This document shows positions 49,662 through 57,764 of a stretch of 64,000 nt of DNA, piece after piece. A model generated the notes under the pieces. That model did no database searches, was not told the DNA's origin, and saw only the letters and a program-made list of their open reading frames with translations. Made by a program: the position numbers and the translations under genes. Within the stretch, counting starts at the first letter, position 1, and each line of letters starts with the position of its first letter. The stretch is taken from contig NZ_RJKL01000001.1 of NCBI RefSeq assembly GCF_003751945.1, positions 558,001 to 622,000 of the forward strand, written 5' to 3'. The DNA comes from Couchioplanes caeruleus. GTDB taxonomy: Bacteria > Actinomycetota > Actinomycetes > Mycobacteriales > Micromonosporaceae.

Positions 49662-50426
49662 ATGACCTTCACCGCGCCTGTTGTGCCCGCCATGCGCAAT
49701 CTCCGGGAAGTTATCCACTCCCAGGCGATCCAGCCCACCTTCCAGCCTGTCGTGCGCCTCGAGGACGGCGTCGTCAAGGCGTACGAAGCGCTGGCGCGAT
49801 TCGACAAGGCGCACTTCCCGAGTCCGGCGGACGCGTTCGCCGCGGCCATGGAGGCCGGCGTGGGCGTCGACCTGGAGCTGCTCGCGCTGGAGCGGGCCTT
49901 CACCTACCTCGACGAGATGCCCGCCGGTGCGTGGCTGAGCGCGAACCTGTCGGTGGAGGCACTGCTGGACCCGCGCGTCAGCGAGACCCTCATGGCACAC
50001 GCGGCGCGCGGCATCGCCGTCGAGCTCACCGAGCACACCCAGGTGCACGACTACCCGGCGCTGGTCAAGGTGACCGAGCGACTGCGCTCGGCGGGCATCC
50101 TGCTCGCCGTGGACGACGCCGGGGCCGGCTTCGCCAGCCTCAGCCACATCCTGCAGCTCCGCCCCGACATCATCAAGCTCGACATCACCCTCACCCGGGG
50201 CATCGACACGGACCCGGTACGGATGGCGCTGGCGCGCTCGCTGGTCGGTTTCGCCGAGGACATCGGCGCCATGCTGATCGCCGAGGGCATCGAGACTGTG
50301 GCCGAGCACGAGAAACTGCGGGCGCTGGGTGTCAAGCTGGGACAGGGCTACTTCATGGCCCGTCCGGGGCCATTGCCCGCCCGTGCCGAGATCACCGCCG
50401 ACGGGATTCTGATCGGCGGCGCCTGA
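49662..50426 (+). CDS. Stand-alone EAL-domain c-di-GMP phosphodiesterase
   Basis: A 254-residue cytoplasmic protein consisting of one EAL domain. Catalytic landmarks are present: Glu in YEALARF, Asn in SANLSVE, Glu in VELTEHT, the Asp pair in AVDDAGAGFASLSH, Lys in IIKLDITL and Glu in IAEGIETVAEHEK. It is therefore expected to hydrolyse c-di-GMP to pGpG. It has its own TTGAR box and is followed by the orphan response regulator gene. No sensor domain is attached, so control is probably transcriptional. Confidence 0.88.
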   Translation: MTFTAPVVPAMRNLREVIHSQAIQPTFQPVVRLEDGVVKAYEALARFDKAHFPSPADAFAAAMEAGVGVDLELLALERAFTYLDEMPAGAWLSANLSVEALLDPRVSETLMAHAARGIAVELTEHTQVHDYPALVKVTERLRSAGILLAVDDAGAGFASLSHILQLRPDIIKLDITLTRGIDTDPVRMALARSLVGFAEDIGAMLIAEGIETVAEHEKLRALGVKLGQGYFMARPGPLPARAEITADGILIGGA

Positions 50427-50525
50427 CCGGCTCGCGCCCGGCGAAACCTTCGTTTCGACGCGGCGCGACCGATAGGACTCGACAGCACCCCGTCGTTCCG
50501 CCCGTCCCGCAGAAGTGGAGGTCCC

Positions 50526-51233
50526 GTGGCCAGGCCGCGCGCGCTCGTCGTCGAGGACTCACCCGAATTCATGCTCCTCTGCCAGCATCTGCTGGAGAAG
50601 GAGGGCTTCGACGTCGTCGTGGCCACCGACGGCCGGGGCGCGGTCGAGCAGGCTCAGAAGGAGCGGCCCGACATCGCCATCCTCGACCTCGGCCTGCCGG
50701 ACGTCGACGGGATCGAGGTGTGCCGCCAGATCCGGCAGTTCACCGACGCCTACATCGTCATGGTCACCGGCCGCACGGACGAGCTGGACAAGGTCGTGGG
50801 CCTGTCGGTCGGCGCCGACGACTACGTCACCAAGCCGTTCTCGCCGCGGGAACTCGCCGCCCGCATTCAGGCGATGCGCCGCCGCCCCCGCAACTCCGCG
50901 GCCGGGCAGAGCACGGCGATCCGCGAGTACGGCAAGCTGCGTATCGACCCCGAGGTCCGCGAGGTGACCCTCGACGGGCAGGTGCTCGAGCTGACCAAGA
51001 TCGAGTTCGGCATCCTGGACCTGCTCTCCTCCGCGCCGCGCCGCACGTTCACCCGCGGCCAGTTGCTCGAGGACGTCTGGGGCGACAACTGGTACGGCGA
51101 CGACCACATCATCGACGTGCACGTCGGCAACCTGCGCAAGAAGCTGGGCGAGTCGGCCTCGTCTCCGCGTCACATCCGCACGCTGCGCGGTGTCGGCTAC
51201 CGCTTCGAGCCTGATCCGGGCGCCACCCGCTAG
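50526..51233 (+). CDS. Orphan OmpR/PhoB-family response regulator
   Basis: A 235-residue regulator. The receiver domain (1-120) has ALVVEDS, the phosphoacceptor Asp in IAILDLGLPDVDG, Thr in MVTGRTD and Lys in YVTKPFSPREL. The winged helix (about 135-230) has LTKIEFGILDLLSSAPRRTF, DVWGDNWYGDDHIIDVHVGN and RTLRGVGYRFEP. GTG start with GGAGG 4 nt upstream. No histidine kinase gene is adjacent. OmpR-family regulators bind direct repeats spaced 11 bp, and four such arrays lie around this gene, making it the obvious candidate to bind them. Its own promoter shows no such array. Confidence 0.92.
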   Translation: MARPRALVVEDSPEFMLLCQHLLEKEGFDVVVATDGRGAVEQAQKERPDIAILDLGLPDVDGIEVCRQIRQFTDAYIVMVTGRTDELDKVVGLSVGADDYVTKPFSPRELAARIQAMRRRPRNSAAGQSTAIREYGKLRIDPEVREVTLDGQVLELTKIEFGILDLLSSAPRRTFTRGQLLEDVWGDNWYGDDHIIDVHVGNLRKKLGESASSPRHIRTLRGVGYRFEPDPGATR

Positions 51234-51244
51234 ATCCGTTCCTC

Positions 51245-51278
51245 CGAGACCCACGTGCCGTCCGGCACGTGGGTCTCG
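51245..51278 (+). terminator. Perfect 15-bp terminator hairpin after the response regulator
   Basis: CGAGACCCACGTGCC (51245-51259) pairs perfectly with GGCACGTGGGTCTCG (51264-51278) around a GTCC loop, 11 nt after the stop codon. Confidence 0.85.
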
Positions 51279-51288
51279 TCGTTTCCCC

Positions 51289-51426
51289 GGTTCGTCGCCC
51301 TCGGAGCGGGCGGTCAGGCCGTGCGGTGCCGCGCCGGCGGGCGCCGGAACAGGCCGTCCGGCGCCCGGTTCGTCGCCCTCGGGGCGGCGGTCAGGCCATG
51401 CGGTGCCGCGCCGGCGGGCGCCGGAA
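51289..51426. repeat. Imperfect 78-bp tandem duplication
   Basis: A block of about 60 bp starting GGTTCGTCGCCCTCGG at 51289 recurs from 51367 with a few changes (period 78). The second copy contains the last codons and stop of the minus-strand surface-protein gene; the first copy lies just beyond the stop. This looks like a local duplication of that gene's 3' end. Confidence 0.7.
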
Positions 51427-51990
51427 GCGGTGCGCCCCACCGGCCGGGGCGGCGCCGCGACGCCGGGTCCAGACCACGGCGGCGCCGATCAGCGCCGCGG
51501 CACCCGCCCAGGGCGCCAGGTCCTGCACGCCCCGTCCCGCCTCCGGCGGCGGCACCGAGCCGACGAGCGTCCGCAGCACACCGGCCGGGGTCTCCCCCAC
51601 GGCGAGCACGCTGGTGCCGGGCGAGAGCCGCCCGGCCGGCCCGCCCGAGGCCGGAAGCACCGTGGTGTCCGGGGTCGAGGCGGGCGTGGGGGTCACGGCG
51701 GCGCTCAGCACCAGCACGCGCAGGGCGCCGGAGGCGTCGGCGACCACGGAACGCTCCGGGTCGGCTCCCACTCTCAGGTTGACCGGGGATCCGCCCTTGA
51801 AGCCGACCGCGTAGACGGCCAGTGATTCGGCGGTGGCGCTGGACTGCGCCTGCCACTGCACGGTGAGGGCGTCGGCGGTGCCGCCGTACCCGGGCCCGTC
51901 GGCGAGGGCGGCACCGGGCGCGAGCACGGCACCGAGCATCGCCGAGGCCAGCAGGAGCGGGCCTGAGCTGCGAGAACGAATACCGGTCAC
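51391..51990 (-). CDS. Secreted, C-terminally membrane-anchored protein of unknown function
   Basis: A 199-residue protein with a signal peptide (SGPLLLASAMLGAVLAPGAA then LADGPG), a strand-rich outer domain (TVQWQAQSSATAESLAVYAV, SVVADASGALRVLVLSAAVT), a Pro/Thr spacer, and a C-terminal helix APWAGAAALIGAAVVW followed by RRRG. This has the shape of a cell-surface protein with a sortase-like tail, but no LPxTG motif is seen. It is divergent from the full GT2 gene and shares its 120-bp promoter region. Function unknown. Confidence 0.65.
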   Translation of the reverse strand: MTGIRSRSSGPLLLASAMLGAVLAPGAALADGPGYGGTADALTVQWQAQSSATAESLAVYAVGFKGGSPVNLRVGADPERSVVADASGALRVLVLSAAVTPTPASTPDTTVLPASGGPAGRLSPGTSVLAVGETPAGVLRTLVGSVPPPEAGRGVQDLAPWAGAAALIGAAVVWTRRRGAAPAGGAHRFRRPPARHRMA

Positions 51991-52060
51991 GGATCAATAG
52001 TGCCACGGCAAAAGTGCGGAATGTCCAGCCCGCAAACCGCTTCGCAACCTTGCCATTGCC

Positions 52061-52087
52061 TTGAAGCCGGCTAGAGGCTGGATTGAG
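52061..52087 (+). promoter_or_regulatory. TTGAR triple-repeat box, copy C (full GT2 gene)
   Basis: TTGAA-N6-TAGAG-N6-TTGAG with outer repeats at 52061 and 52083, 22 bp apart. The last repeat begins 28 bp before the ATG at 52111. The following CGAACTACACGGGC resembles CGAACTAGACGGC at the same place after copy B. Confidence 0.65.
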
Positions 52088-52110
52088 CTTGCGCTCCGAA
52101 CTACACGGGC

Positions 52111-52995
52111 ATGACCGCAACGCTGCTCACCGCCGCCACCGCACCGACGACCGCCGCCGCCCCGCTCTACAACGCGGCGCGCCTGTGGGCCCCGGCCGAC
52201 CCGGCCGTGGAGCTGACCGTCGTGGTGCCGTTCTACAACCCCGGCGCGGCGCTGCGGCCCACGGTCGAGAAGCTGGTCGCCTGCCTCGCCGAGGAGCGCG
52301 TCTCCTACGAGGTCATCGCGGTCTCGGACGGTTCGACCGACGGCTCCGAGCGCACCCTCGCCGGCCTGCCGGGCGTGCGGGTCGTCGTCAGCCCGGTCAA
52401 CCAGGGCAAGGGCGGCGCCCTGCACCTCGGCTTCGCCGCCGCGCGGGGCGCCTGGATCGGCTTCGTCGACGCCGACGGCGACATCGACCCGCGACACCTG
52501 GCCGAGTACCTGCGGATCGCCCGCGCGGGCGACCACGCCGGCGTCTACGCCGACAAGCGGCACACCGCGTCCGGCAGCGCCTCCTCGCCGTTCCGCAAGC
52601 TGGTGTCGATGGTCTACTCGACCCTGGTGACGCTGCTCTTCGTGCTCGGCATGCGCGACACCCAGACCGGCTGCAAGGTCCTGCGCCGCGACGTGCTCGC
52701 CGAGCTCCTGCCCCGGCTGCTCGAGCGCCGCTTCGCCTTCGACCTGGAGTTCTTCGTCGCCGCCAAGGCGGCCGGCATCCGCGGCTTCGTCGGCGCACCG
52801 GTGCGGCTCGAGGAGCGGGTCGCCGGCTCGACGGTGGGCTCCGCGGCGATCCTGCGCACCATCCGCGACACCTTCGTCATCTGGGCCCGCCTCCACCTGA
52901 CCAGCCAGTACCGCCGCGCGGCCTCCGCCCCGATCGTGCTCCGCCCGGCCCCCACCGCCTGGACGACGACCGGCCAGCTCGCCGACGCCGCCTGA
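52111..52995 (+). CDS. GT2 glycosyltransferase, polyprenyl-phosphate-hexose synthase-like
   Basis: A 294-residue glycosyltransferase of the DPM1/ALG5-like type: ELTVVVPFYNPGAALRPTVE, AVSDGSTDGSERTLAGLPGV, the acidic WIGFVDADGDIDPRHLAEYL, and late DTQTGCKVLRRDVLAELLPR and FAFDLEFFVAAKAAGIRGFV. It probably moves a sugar from a nucleotide donor to a polyprenyl phosphate at the inner face of the membrane. A weak hydrophobic helix (MVYSTLVTLLFVLGM) could anchor it. It has a TTGAR box. The short GT2 at 49071 is its truncated paralogue. Confidence 0.85.
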   Translation: MTATLLTAATAPTTAAAPLYNAARLWAPADPAVELTVVVPFYNPGAALRPTVEKLVACLAEERVSYEVIAVSDGSTDGSERTLAGLPGVRVVVSPVNQGKGGALHLGFAAARGAWIGFVDADGDIDPRHLAEYLRIARAGDHAGVYADKRHTASGSASSPFRKLVSMVYSTLVTLLFVLGMRDTQTGCKVLRRDVLAELLPRLLERRFAFDLEFFVAAKAAGIRGFVGAPVRLEERVAGSTVGSAAILRTIRDTFVIWARLHLTSQYRRAASAPIVLRPAPTAWTTTGQLADAA

Positions 52996-53040
52996 GCCCC
53001 CTCCGAAGGGCTCCCGCCCGGGCGACTAAGGTGCGTCGTC

Positions 53041-53835
53041 GTGCGGATCGCAAGCGTGAACGCCTGGGGCGGGGCGATGTCTGAGGAACTGCTGCAGTGG
53101 CTTCCGACCAGCGGCGCCGACATCGTCTGCCTGCAGGAAGTGACCCGAACCCCCGGCCTGAGCGGATGGACGCGATTCGAGGACGGCGACCGCAGCCTCC
53201 CCCAGCGCGCCGATCTCCTTCACGACGTCCGCGCCGCGCTGCCCCGCCACCAGGCGATCTTCGTGACCAGCGACTCCGGGCCCGTCCAGGACGACACGGG
53301 ATCCCGCCATCGGCAGGATTTCGGTGTGGCCACCTTCGTCGGTGAGCACCTGCCGGTCGTCGGCGCCGACTCCGCGTTCGTGCACGGAGAGTTCGCCGAC
53401 CATGTGCGGTGGCCGGCCACCGACCGCCCTCGTGCCGCCCTTGCCGTGCGTACCGTCGACCGCGCCGCGGGCCGATCGGTGTGGGTCGTGCAGATGCACG
53501 GGCTGCGCGACGCGGCCGGCAAGGCCGACACCCCGGCACGGCGCCGCCAGGCCGACCGGCTCGCCGAGCTGGTCCGCCGCATCCGCGGCCCCCACGACCT
53601 GGTCGTGGTCTGCGGCGACTTCAACCTGCTGCCCGGCAGCGAGACGTTCGAGGTCCTGGCCGGGCTCGGTCTCACCGATCTGGTCGGCACGGCCGACACC
53701 CGGACGTCCCGATACGCCAAGCCGATCCGGCACGCCAGCTACATGCTGGTCTCGGACGTGTCCGCCGTCGAGCGCTTCGAGATCCTGGCCGAGCCGGAAG
53801 TATCGGACCACCGCGCACTGGTCCTCGACATCTGA
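53041..53835 (+). CDS. Endonuclease/exonuclease/phosphatase (EEP) family protein
   Basis: A 264-residue EEP-fold hydrolase: opening RIASVNAWGG (metal-site Asn), Glu in IVCLQEVTRTPG, His in VVQMHGLRDA, Asp/Asn in VVVCGDFNLLPGSETF and the C-terminal catalytic histidine in EVSDHRALVLDI. Members cut DNA, phospholipids or sugar phosphates; the substrate here is unknown. The GTG start follows TAAGGT by 8 nt with no Shine-Dalgarno, suggesting a leaderless transcript. No signal peptide. Confidence 0.85.
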   Translation: MRIASVNAWGGAMSEELLQWLPTSGADIVCLQEVTRTPGLSGWTRFEDGDRSLPQRADLLHDVRAALPRHQAIFVTSDSGPVQDDTGSRHRQDFGVATFVGEHLPVVGADSAFVHGEFADHVRWPATDRPRAALAVRTVDRAAGRSVWVVQMHGLRDAAGKADTPARRRQADRLAELVRRIRGPHDLVVVCGDFNLLPGSETFEVLAGLGLTDLVGTADTRTSRYAKPIRHASYMLVSDVSAVERFEILAEPEVSDHRALVLDI

Positions 53836-53861
53836 GGGCCGGTCACTCGACGGCGGAGATT

Positions 53862-53886
53862 CCGGCGCCGACCGTGAGGGTGCCGG
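53862..53886. terminator. Weak hairpin between convergent genes
   Basis: CCGGCGCC (53862-53869) and GGTGCCGG (53879-53886) pair over eight positions with one G-T pair. It lies between the convergent EEP and membrane-protein genes. Confidence 0.35.
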
Positions 53887-53948
53887 CGCACCTACCACAA
53901 CTGGACCTTCTCCTGAGCGGTGCGATCCGGAAAGCTGCCTTGCTCCAG

Positions 53949-56180
53949 CTACCGGGGTCCGGCTCGTGCGGCGGAGTGCCGGCTGGGCACCGGTCCGGAC
54001 CGCGGTGGCCGGCCGGTGGGCGGTGCCTGCGGTGGTGACGGGCCTTCGGGGTACGGCACCGCCCACCAGCGGACCAGGTCTCGGCGGTGTTCCAGGACGC
54101 CCACCGCCAGCAGGACCAGCAGCGAGACCACCGAGGCGATCAGGCCGAGGCGCAGCCACCGCCACGGTTCGTAGTGGACCGTGACCCCTTCCGCGCCGGC
54201 TTCGACGGCGACCGTGCCGGCCGCCGTCGGAGCGCTGGGGAGGCCGCCCGCCGACCAGCCCGGTGACCATTCCTCGGGGATCACCACCCAGCCCGGAGTT
54301 CCCGGCGCGACGTCCCAGCTCGTCGAGCTGGTCCGGCGCAGGTCGCCCGAGGCGGCCGAGGGCAGGGGTTCCCGCGCCGGGCCGGTCTCCAGGATCGCCT
54401 CGGTGCCCAGCGCCCTGCGGGCGGCCAGGGCGACCGCCTCGTCGTAGCCGCCGGGCCGGGCGCCGGCCACCCGGCCGGTGCCGTCGGCCTCGACGCGGTA
54501 GACGTCGAGTTCCGGGGTGCGCAGGACGCGGCGCAGGTCGGGCTGCTCTTCGAGCCAGACGTAGAGGTCGGCCTCGCGGTCGCGGGCCAGCACCACGTAG
54601 CGCACGCCGAGCGGGGCCACGAGGCGGCCGAAGGCTCCCGCGCCGCCGGCGGCGACCAGGCGCTGCACGTACGCCATCCGGCGCGAGACCGAGTTCGTCC
54701 GCACCGGGCCCAGCTCGACGGCGTCGCTGCTGAGGACCGGGCGGCGGAAGAACGCCGCTGCGGGTGTCGCCACGGTCCGTGATCCGGAGAAGGCGAACGG
54801 CTGGTAGAGATGCCACGGCAGGAACAGCACGGCCTCGTCGCCGTCGCCCATGATCTGGTCGGCGGTGTGCCACGACTGCGGGTACTGGGTGACGCGGACG
54901 CTGCCGCCGAGGCCCCACGCCAGCGAGGGGGCGACGACCGCGTAGACGCCCGCGATCATCACCAGGGCGGCCGTCGCGGTCACGCGGACCAGGGACGGCC
55001 GCGCCTTGCGGCAAGCGCCGACCAGCGCCTCCACGGTGACCCCGATGCCGACGGCGTACGCCAGCATCGTCAGCGCGACCCACTTCTGCTGCTCGCGCAT
55101 GGCCGCGAAGAGTGGCACGGCGTCGAAGGCCCATCGGTAGACCGGGGCGAGCGGGCCCTCGATGCCCGCGCCGAGCAGCAGCCCGACGGCGGCGAGCAGG
55201 GCCAGCGGCGCCCCGGCGAGCGGGCCTCGGCGGCAGAGCCGGGCCAGTCCCGCGGCCGCCGCCGCCAGCATCACCGCCGCCGGAACGAGGCCGAGGCCGA
55301 TCTGCGGGCTGCTGTCGGCGGCGCCGCGCCAGAAACCGCGCAGCGAGACCAGGGTGGCCAGCATGCCGCCGGAGCCCGCGTGCGGGGCGTACACCTCGAG
55401 GTCCTGGCCGCCGACGCGGACGGTGAGGATCGCGCTGAGCAGTACGGTGACGGCGTACGCGTAGATGCACGCGGCGCAGGCGATCACCACCGCCGTGCGG
55501 GCCAGGTCCTTGCGCGTCGGGCGCGGGAGCAGCGCGACAGCCAGCAGGCCGGCGCCGCCGAGCCAGGCGGCGTGCGGGCCGACCGCCATGGCCATCGCGT
55601 ACCAGCCGGCCGGCCGGGCGGCGAACCAGGTGCCGCGCCGGCGTGCCCGCACGGCCGAGGCGAGCAGCCAGCTCAGCAGGCCGACGGAGAGCAGGAAGGC
55701 GACGTGCCCGGCCTGGACGCGCTCGACGACGAACGGGTTGCAGCAGGCGAAGAGCGCGGCGCTGTGGCGGCGCCACCGCCCGCCGGCGGCGAGTGCGGAG
55801 ACGCCGGAGGCGGCGATCGGGAAGTAGCAGAGGACGACCAGCCAGCTAGTCGCGCCCGGCCCGACGACCGAGCGCACCGCGTCGGTCAGCAGCCGGTACG
55901 GCAGCGCGTCCAGCGCCGCCGGGTCGAGGCCGTAGAGCCCCGGTGTGATGGCCTGGTTCGGGCCCGACACCCAGTCGAGCAGCAGCAGGTAGCCCTCCCG
56001 GGTCCAGGGTGCGACCACGGCCAACCCGGCGATCAGGCCCAGCAGCCCGGATTCGGCGGCCAGCCGGGCCGCGCGCGGGTCGACGCCCGGCAGCCGCCGG
56101 TGCCGGGGCACGTAGGCCGGCGCCTCGGCCGGTGCGGCACGGTGGTGCCGACCGCCCCGGCGACGGGCGACGAGGGTCAC
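53949..56180 (-). CDS. Large multi-TM protein, probable GT-C-type glycosyltransferase
   Basis: A 743-residue integral membrane protein with 11-12 helices in the first about 500 residues, a soluble outer domain (about 500-690) and a last helix (WLRLGLIASVVSLLVLLAVG) before a basic Pro-rich tail. An early loop, LLDWVSGPNQAITPGLYGLD, and the overall plan resemble actinobacterial arabinofuranosyl/mannosyl transferases and YfhO-like proteins, but no catalytic motif is certain. The start is GTG 56180, overlapping the stop of the upstream kinase-fusion gene, so the two are translationally coupled. It is part of the envelope-glycan locus. Confidence 0.7.
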   Translation of the reverse strand: MTLVARRRGGRHHRAAPAEAPAYVPRHRRLPGVDPRAARLAAESGLLGLIAGLAVVAPWTREGYLLLLDWVSGPNQAITPGLYGLDPAALDALPYRLLTDAVRSVVGPGATSWLVVLCYFPIAASGVSALAAGGRWRRHSAALFACCNPFVVERVQAGHVAFLLSVGLLSWLLASAVRARRRGTWFAARPAGWYAMAMAVGPHAAWLGGAGLLAVALLPRPTRKDLARTAVVIACAACIYAYAVTVLLSAILTVRVGGQDLEVYAPHAGSGGMLATLVSLRGFWRGAADSSPQIGLGLVPAAVMLAAAAAGLARLCRRGPLAGAPLALLAAVGLLLGAGIEGPLAPVYRWAFDAVPLFAAMREQQKWVALTMLAYAVGIGVTVEALVGACRKARPSLVRVTATAALVMIAGVYAVVAPSLAWGLGGSVRVTQYPQSWHTADQIMGDGDEAVLFLPWHLYQPFAFSGSRTVATPAAAFFRRPVLSSDAVELGPVRTNSVSRRMAYVQRLVAAGGAGAFGRLVAPLGVRYVVLARDREADLYVWLEEQPDLRRVLRTPELDVYRVEADGTGRVAGARPGGYDEAVALAARRALGTEAILETGPAREPLPSAASGDLRRTSSTSWDVAPGTPGWVVIPEEWSPGWSAGGLPSAPTAAGTVAVEAGAEGVTVHYEPWRWLRLGLIASVVSLLVLLAVGVLEHRRDLVRWWAVPYPEGPSPPQAPPTGRPPRSGPVPSRHSAARAGPR

Positions 56181-57658
56181 CGCCGGCGGCGCCGTGGACC
56201 GTGTGCGGCCTGCACCACCGCTGCCACCAGCGGCGCCAGCGGGTCCGCGGTGTCGCCGGACGTGTCCACGACGATCTCGGCGCACCGGGCGGGGTGCTCG
56301 GTGAGCAGCTCACGGAACCGCTGCTGCTGCCCGGCCTGCTCGGCCCGGGACCGCTCCGGCTTGCGGCGGTGGATGAGCTCGTCCGGGGCGTCCGGCAGCA
56401 CCAGGATGTCGGGCGCGGGCACCACGAACTCGGCTACGCGCGCGGCGCGGGAGCCCGGCCATGGCGACTCGCGCAGGTCGTAGACCCAGCGGTCGGCGAT
56501 CACGACGCGGCGGCGGGCCACGGCCGGCGCGACGCTGCGCAGATAGCGCCAGAGGTATTCCCCGGCGTAGAACCAGGCGGCGGCGCGGCGCAGGGCGCGG
56601 TGGTCGGCGGGGGCGCCCTCACCCGGGGACGCGGGCGTGCCGGTCGGAGCCGGCGCGGCCGCCGAGGCTGCCGGGGCTGCCGGGGCGGTGGAGCCGACGC
56701 CGAGCAGCCGGCGGGCAAGGGCAACGCCGGGCAGGTTGCCCCGTGCCATGCCGAAGTACGCGGCGCTGGTGGGCAGCCCGTAGCGGTGCAGCCGCTCGTG
56801 CAGGCCGTCGGCGACCGTCGACTTACCCGAGCCGTCCGTGCCGACCAGCGCGACCACCACGCCGCGCACCCGCAGTCCGAGCGGGCCGGCGGCGCCGGCG
56901 GCGGGCAGCACGCTCCGGCGTTGCGCCCAGGTCGAGCCCACGACCGACGGCGCGAGGCTGCGGGCGGCGAGGCGCACCCGCGCCCGCAGCGGCAGCCGCG
57001 GGTCGGGCTCCGCACCGCCGGCGACGGCGACGAGATCCGCGGCGACCCGGGCACCGAGCTGCTTGGTGAGCCGCCAGACGAACTCCTGGCGGTGCCGGGG
57101 GTCGGCGGCGTCCCAGGCAGCGCGGGCCTCGGCGAGGCGTTCCGGCTCGGGGAGGCGGCCGCGCAGCACCGGGCGTACCAACAGGTCGGCCGTCGCCGCC
57201 GCGCCGGTGAGCCGGTGAGTGCCGGTGTCGATGGTCGCCTGTCCCGCCGGCACCAGAAGCACCGGTCCGACGCACAGGTCACCGTGGGTGACGTCGACCA
57301 CGGCCGGGCCGGTGGTCGTCTCGACGGAGAGGCTCACGTGGCGCAACCGCCGGGGATCGTGCGCCTCGGCCACCCGGGCACCGGCGTACGTCCGGGCGAG
57401 CACGTCGATCGGGTCGCCGGGCGCCGGTGGCGCGGCGTACCAGATGTCGAGGTCCTTGGGGCCGGTGTCGGCCGCCCAGCGCTCGCTCGCGCCGGCGTCG
57501 CCCTGCCAGGCCCAGCGCTGACCCGTGGCGTCGAGGGCGGCCACGACCGCCTCGAGCAGGTCGGCGCGGCTCGGTGGCCCGGAGCGCGAGTCGTCGGCGC
57601 CCGCCGCGACGTCCCGCGTCGGTCGCTGTTCCGCGCCTGTTTGCCAGGAATTGGTCAT
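56177..57658 (-). CDS. Nucleotidyltransferase-like / P-loop kinase fusion protein
   Basis: A 493-residue two-domain protein. Residues about 35-215 resemble a nucleotidyltransferase (ADTGPKDLDIWYAAPPAPGD, with an acidic pair after GPK). Residues about 270-490 are a thymidylate-kinase-like P-loop domain: Walker A VALVGTDGSGKSTVADGLHE, lid-region RRVVIADRWVYDLRESP and EFVVPAPDILVLPDAPDELI. ATG 57658 follows GGGGTGAA. It is coupled to the downstream membrane protein by overlapping codons. Its place in an envelope-polysaccharide locus suggests a role in activating a sugar or lipid carrier, but this is inference. Confidence 0.75.
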   Translation of the reverse strand: MTNSWQTGAEQRPTRDVAAGADDSRSGPPSRADLLEAVVAALDATGQRWAWQGDAGASERWAADTGPKDLDIWYAAPPAPGDPIDVLARTYAGARVAEAHDPRRLRHVSLSVETTTGPAVVDVTHGDLCVGPVLLVPAGQATIDTGTHRLTGAAATADLLVRPVLRGRLPEPERLAEARAAWDAADPRHRQEFVWRLTKQLGARVAADLVAVAGGAEPDPRLPLRARVRLAARSLAPSVVGSTWAQRRSVLPAAGAAGPLGLRVRGVVVALVGTDGSGKSTVADGLHERLHRYGLPTSAAYFGMARGNLPGVALARRLLGVGSTAPAAPAASAAAPAPTGTPASPGEGAPADHRALRRAAAWFYAGEYLWRYLRSVAPAVARRRVVIADRWVYDLRESPWPGSRAARVAEFVVPAPDILVLPDAPDELIHRRKPERSRAEQAGQQQRFRELLTEHPARCAEIVVDTSGDTADPLAPLVAAVVQAAHGPRRRRR

Positions 57659-57764
57659 TTCACCCCGATTATGGACCGGCGGACGCATCATGCGTGTCCA
57701 CTTGCGTGACGCAGCCCCGCCAAATAACAGACAGGTCCCGCGTCGGACGGCCGATAGAGACCCT

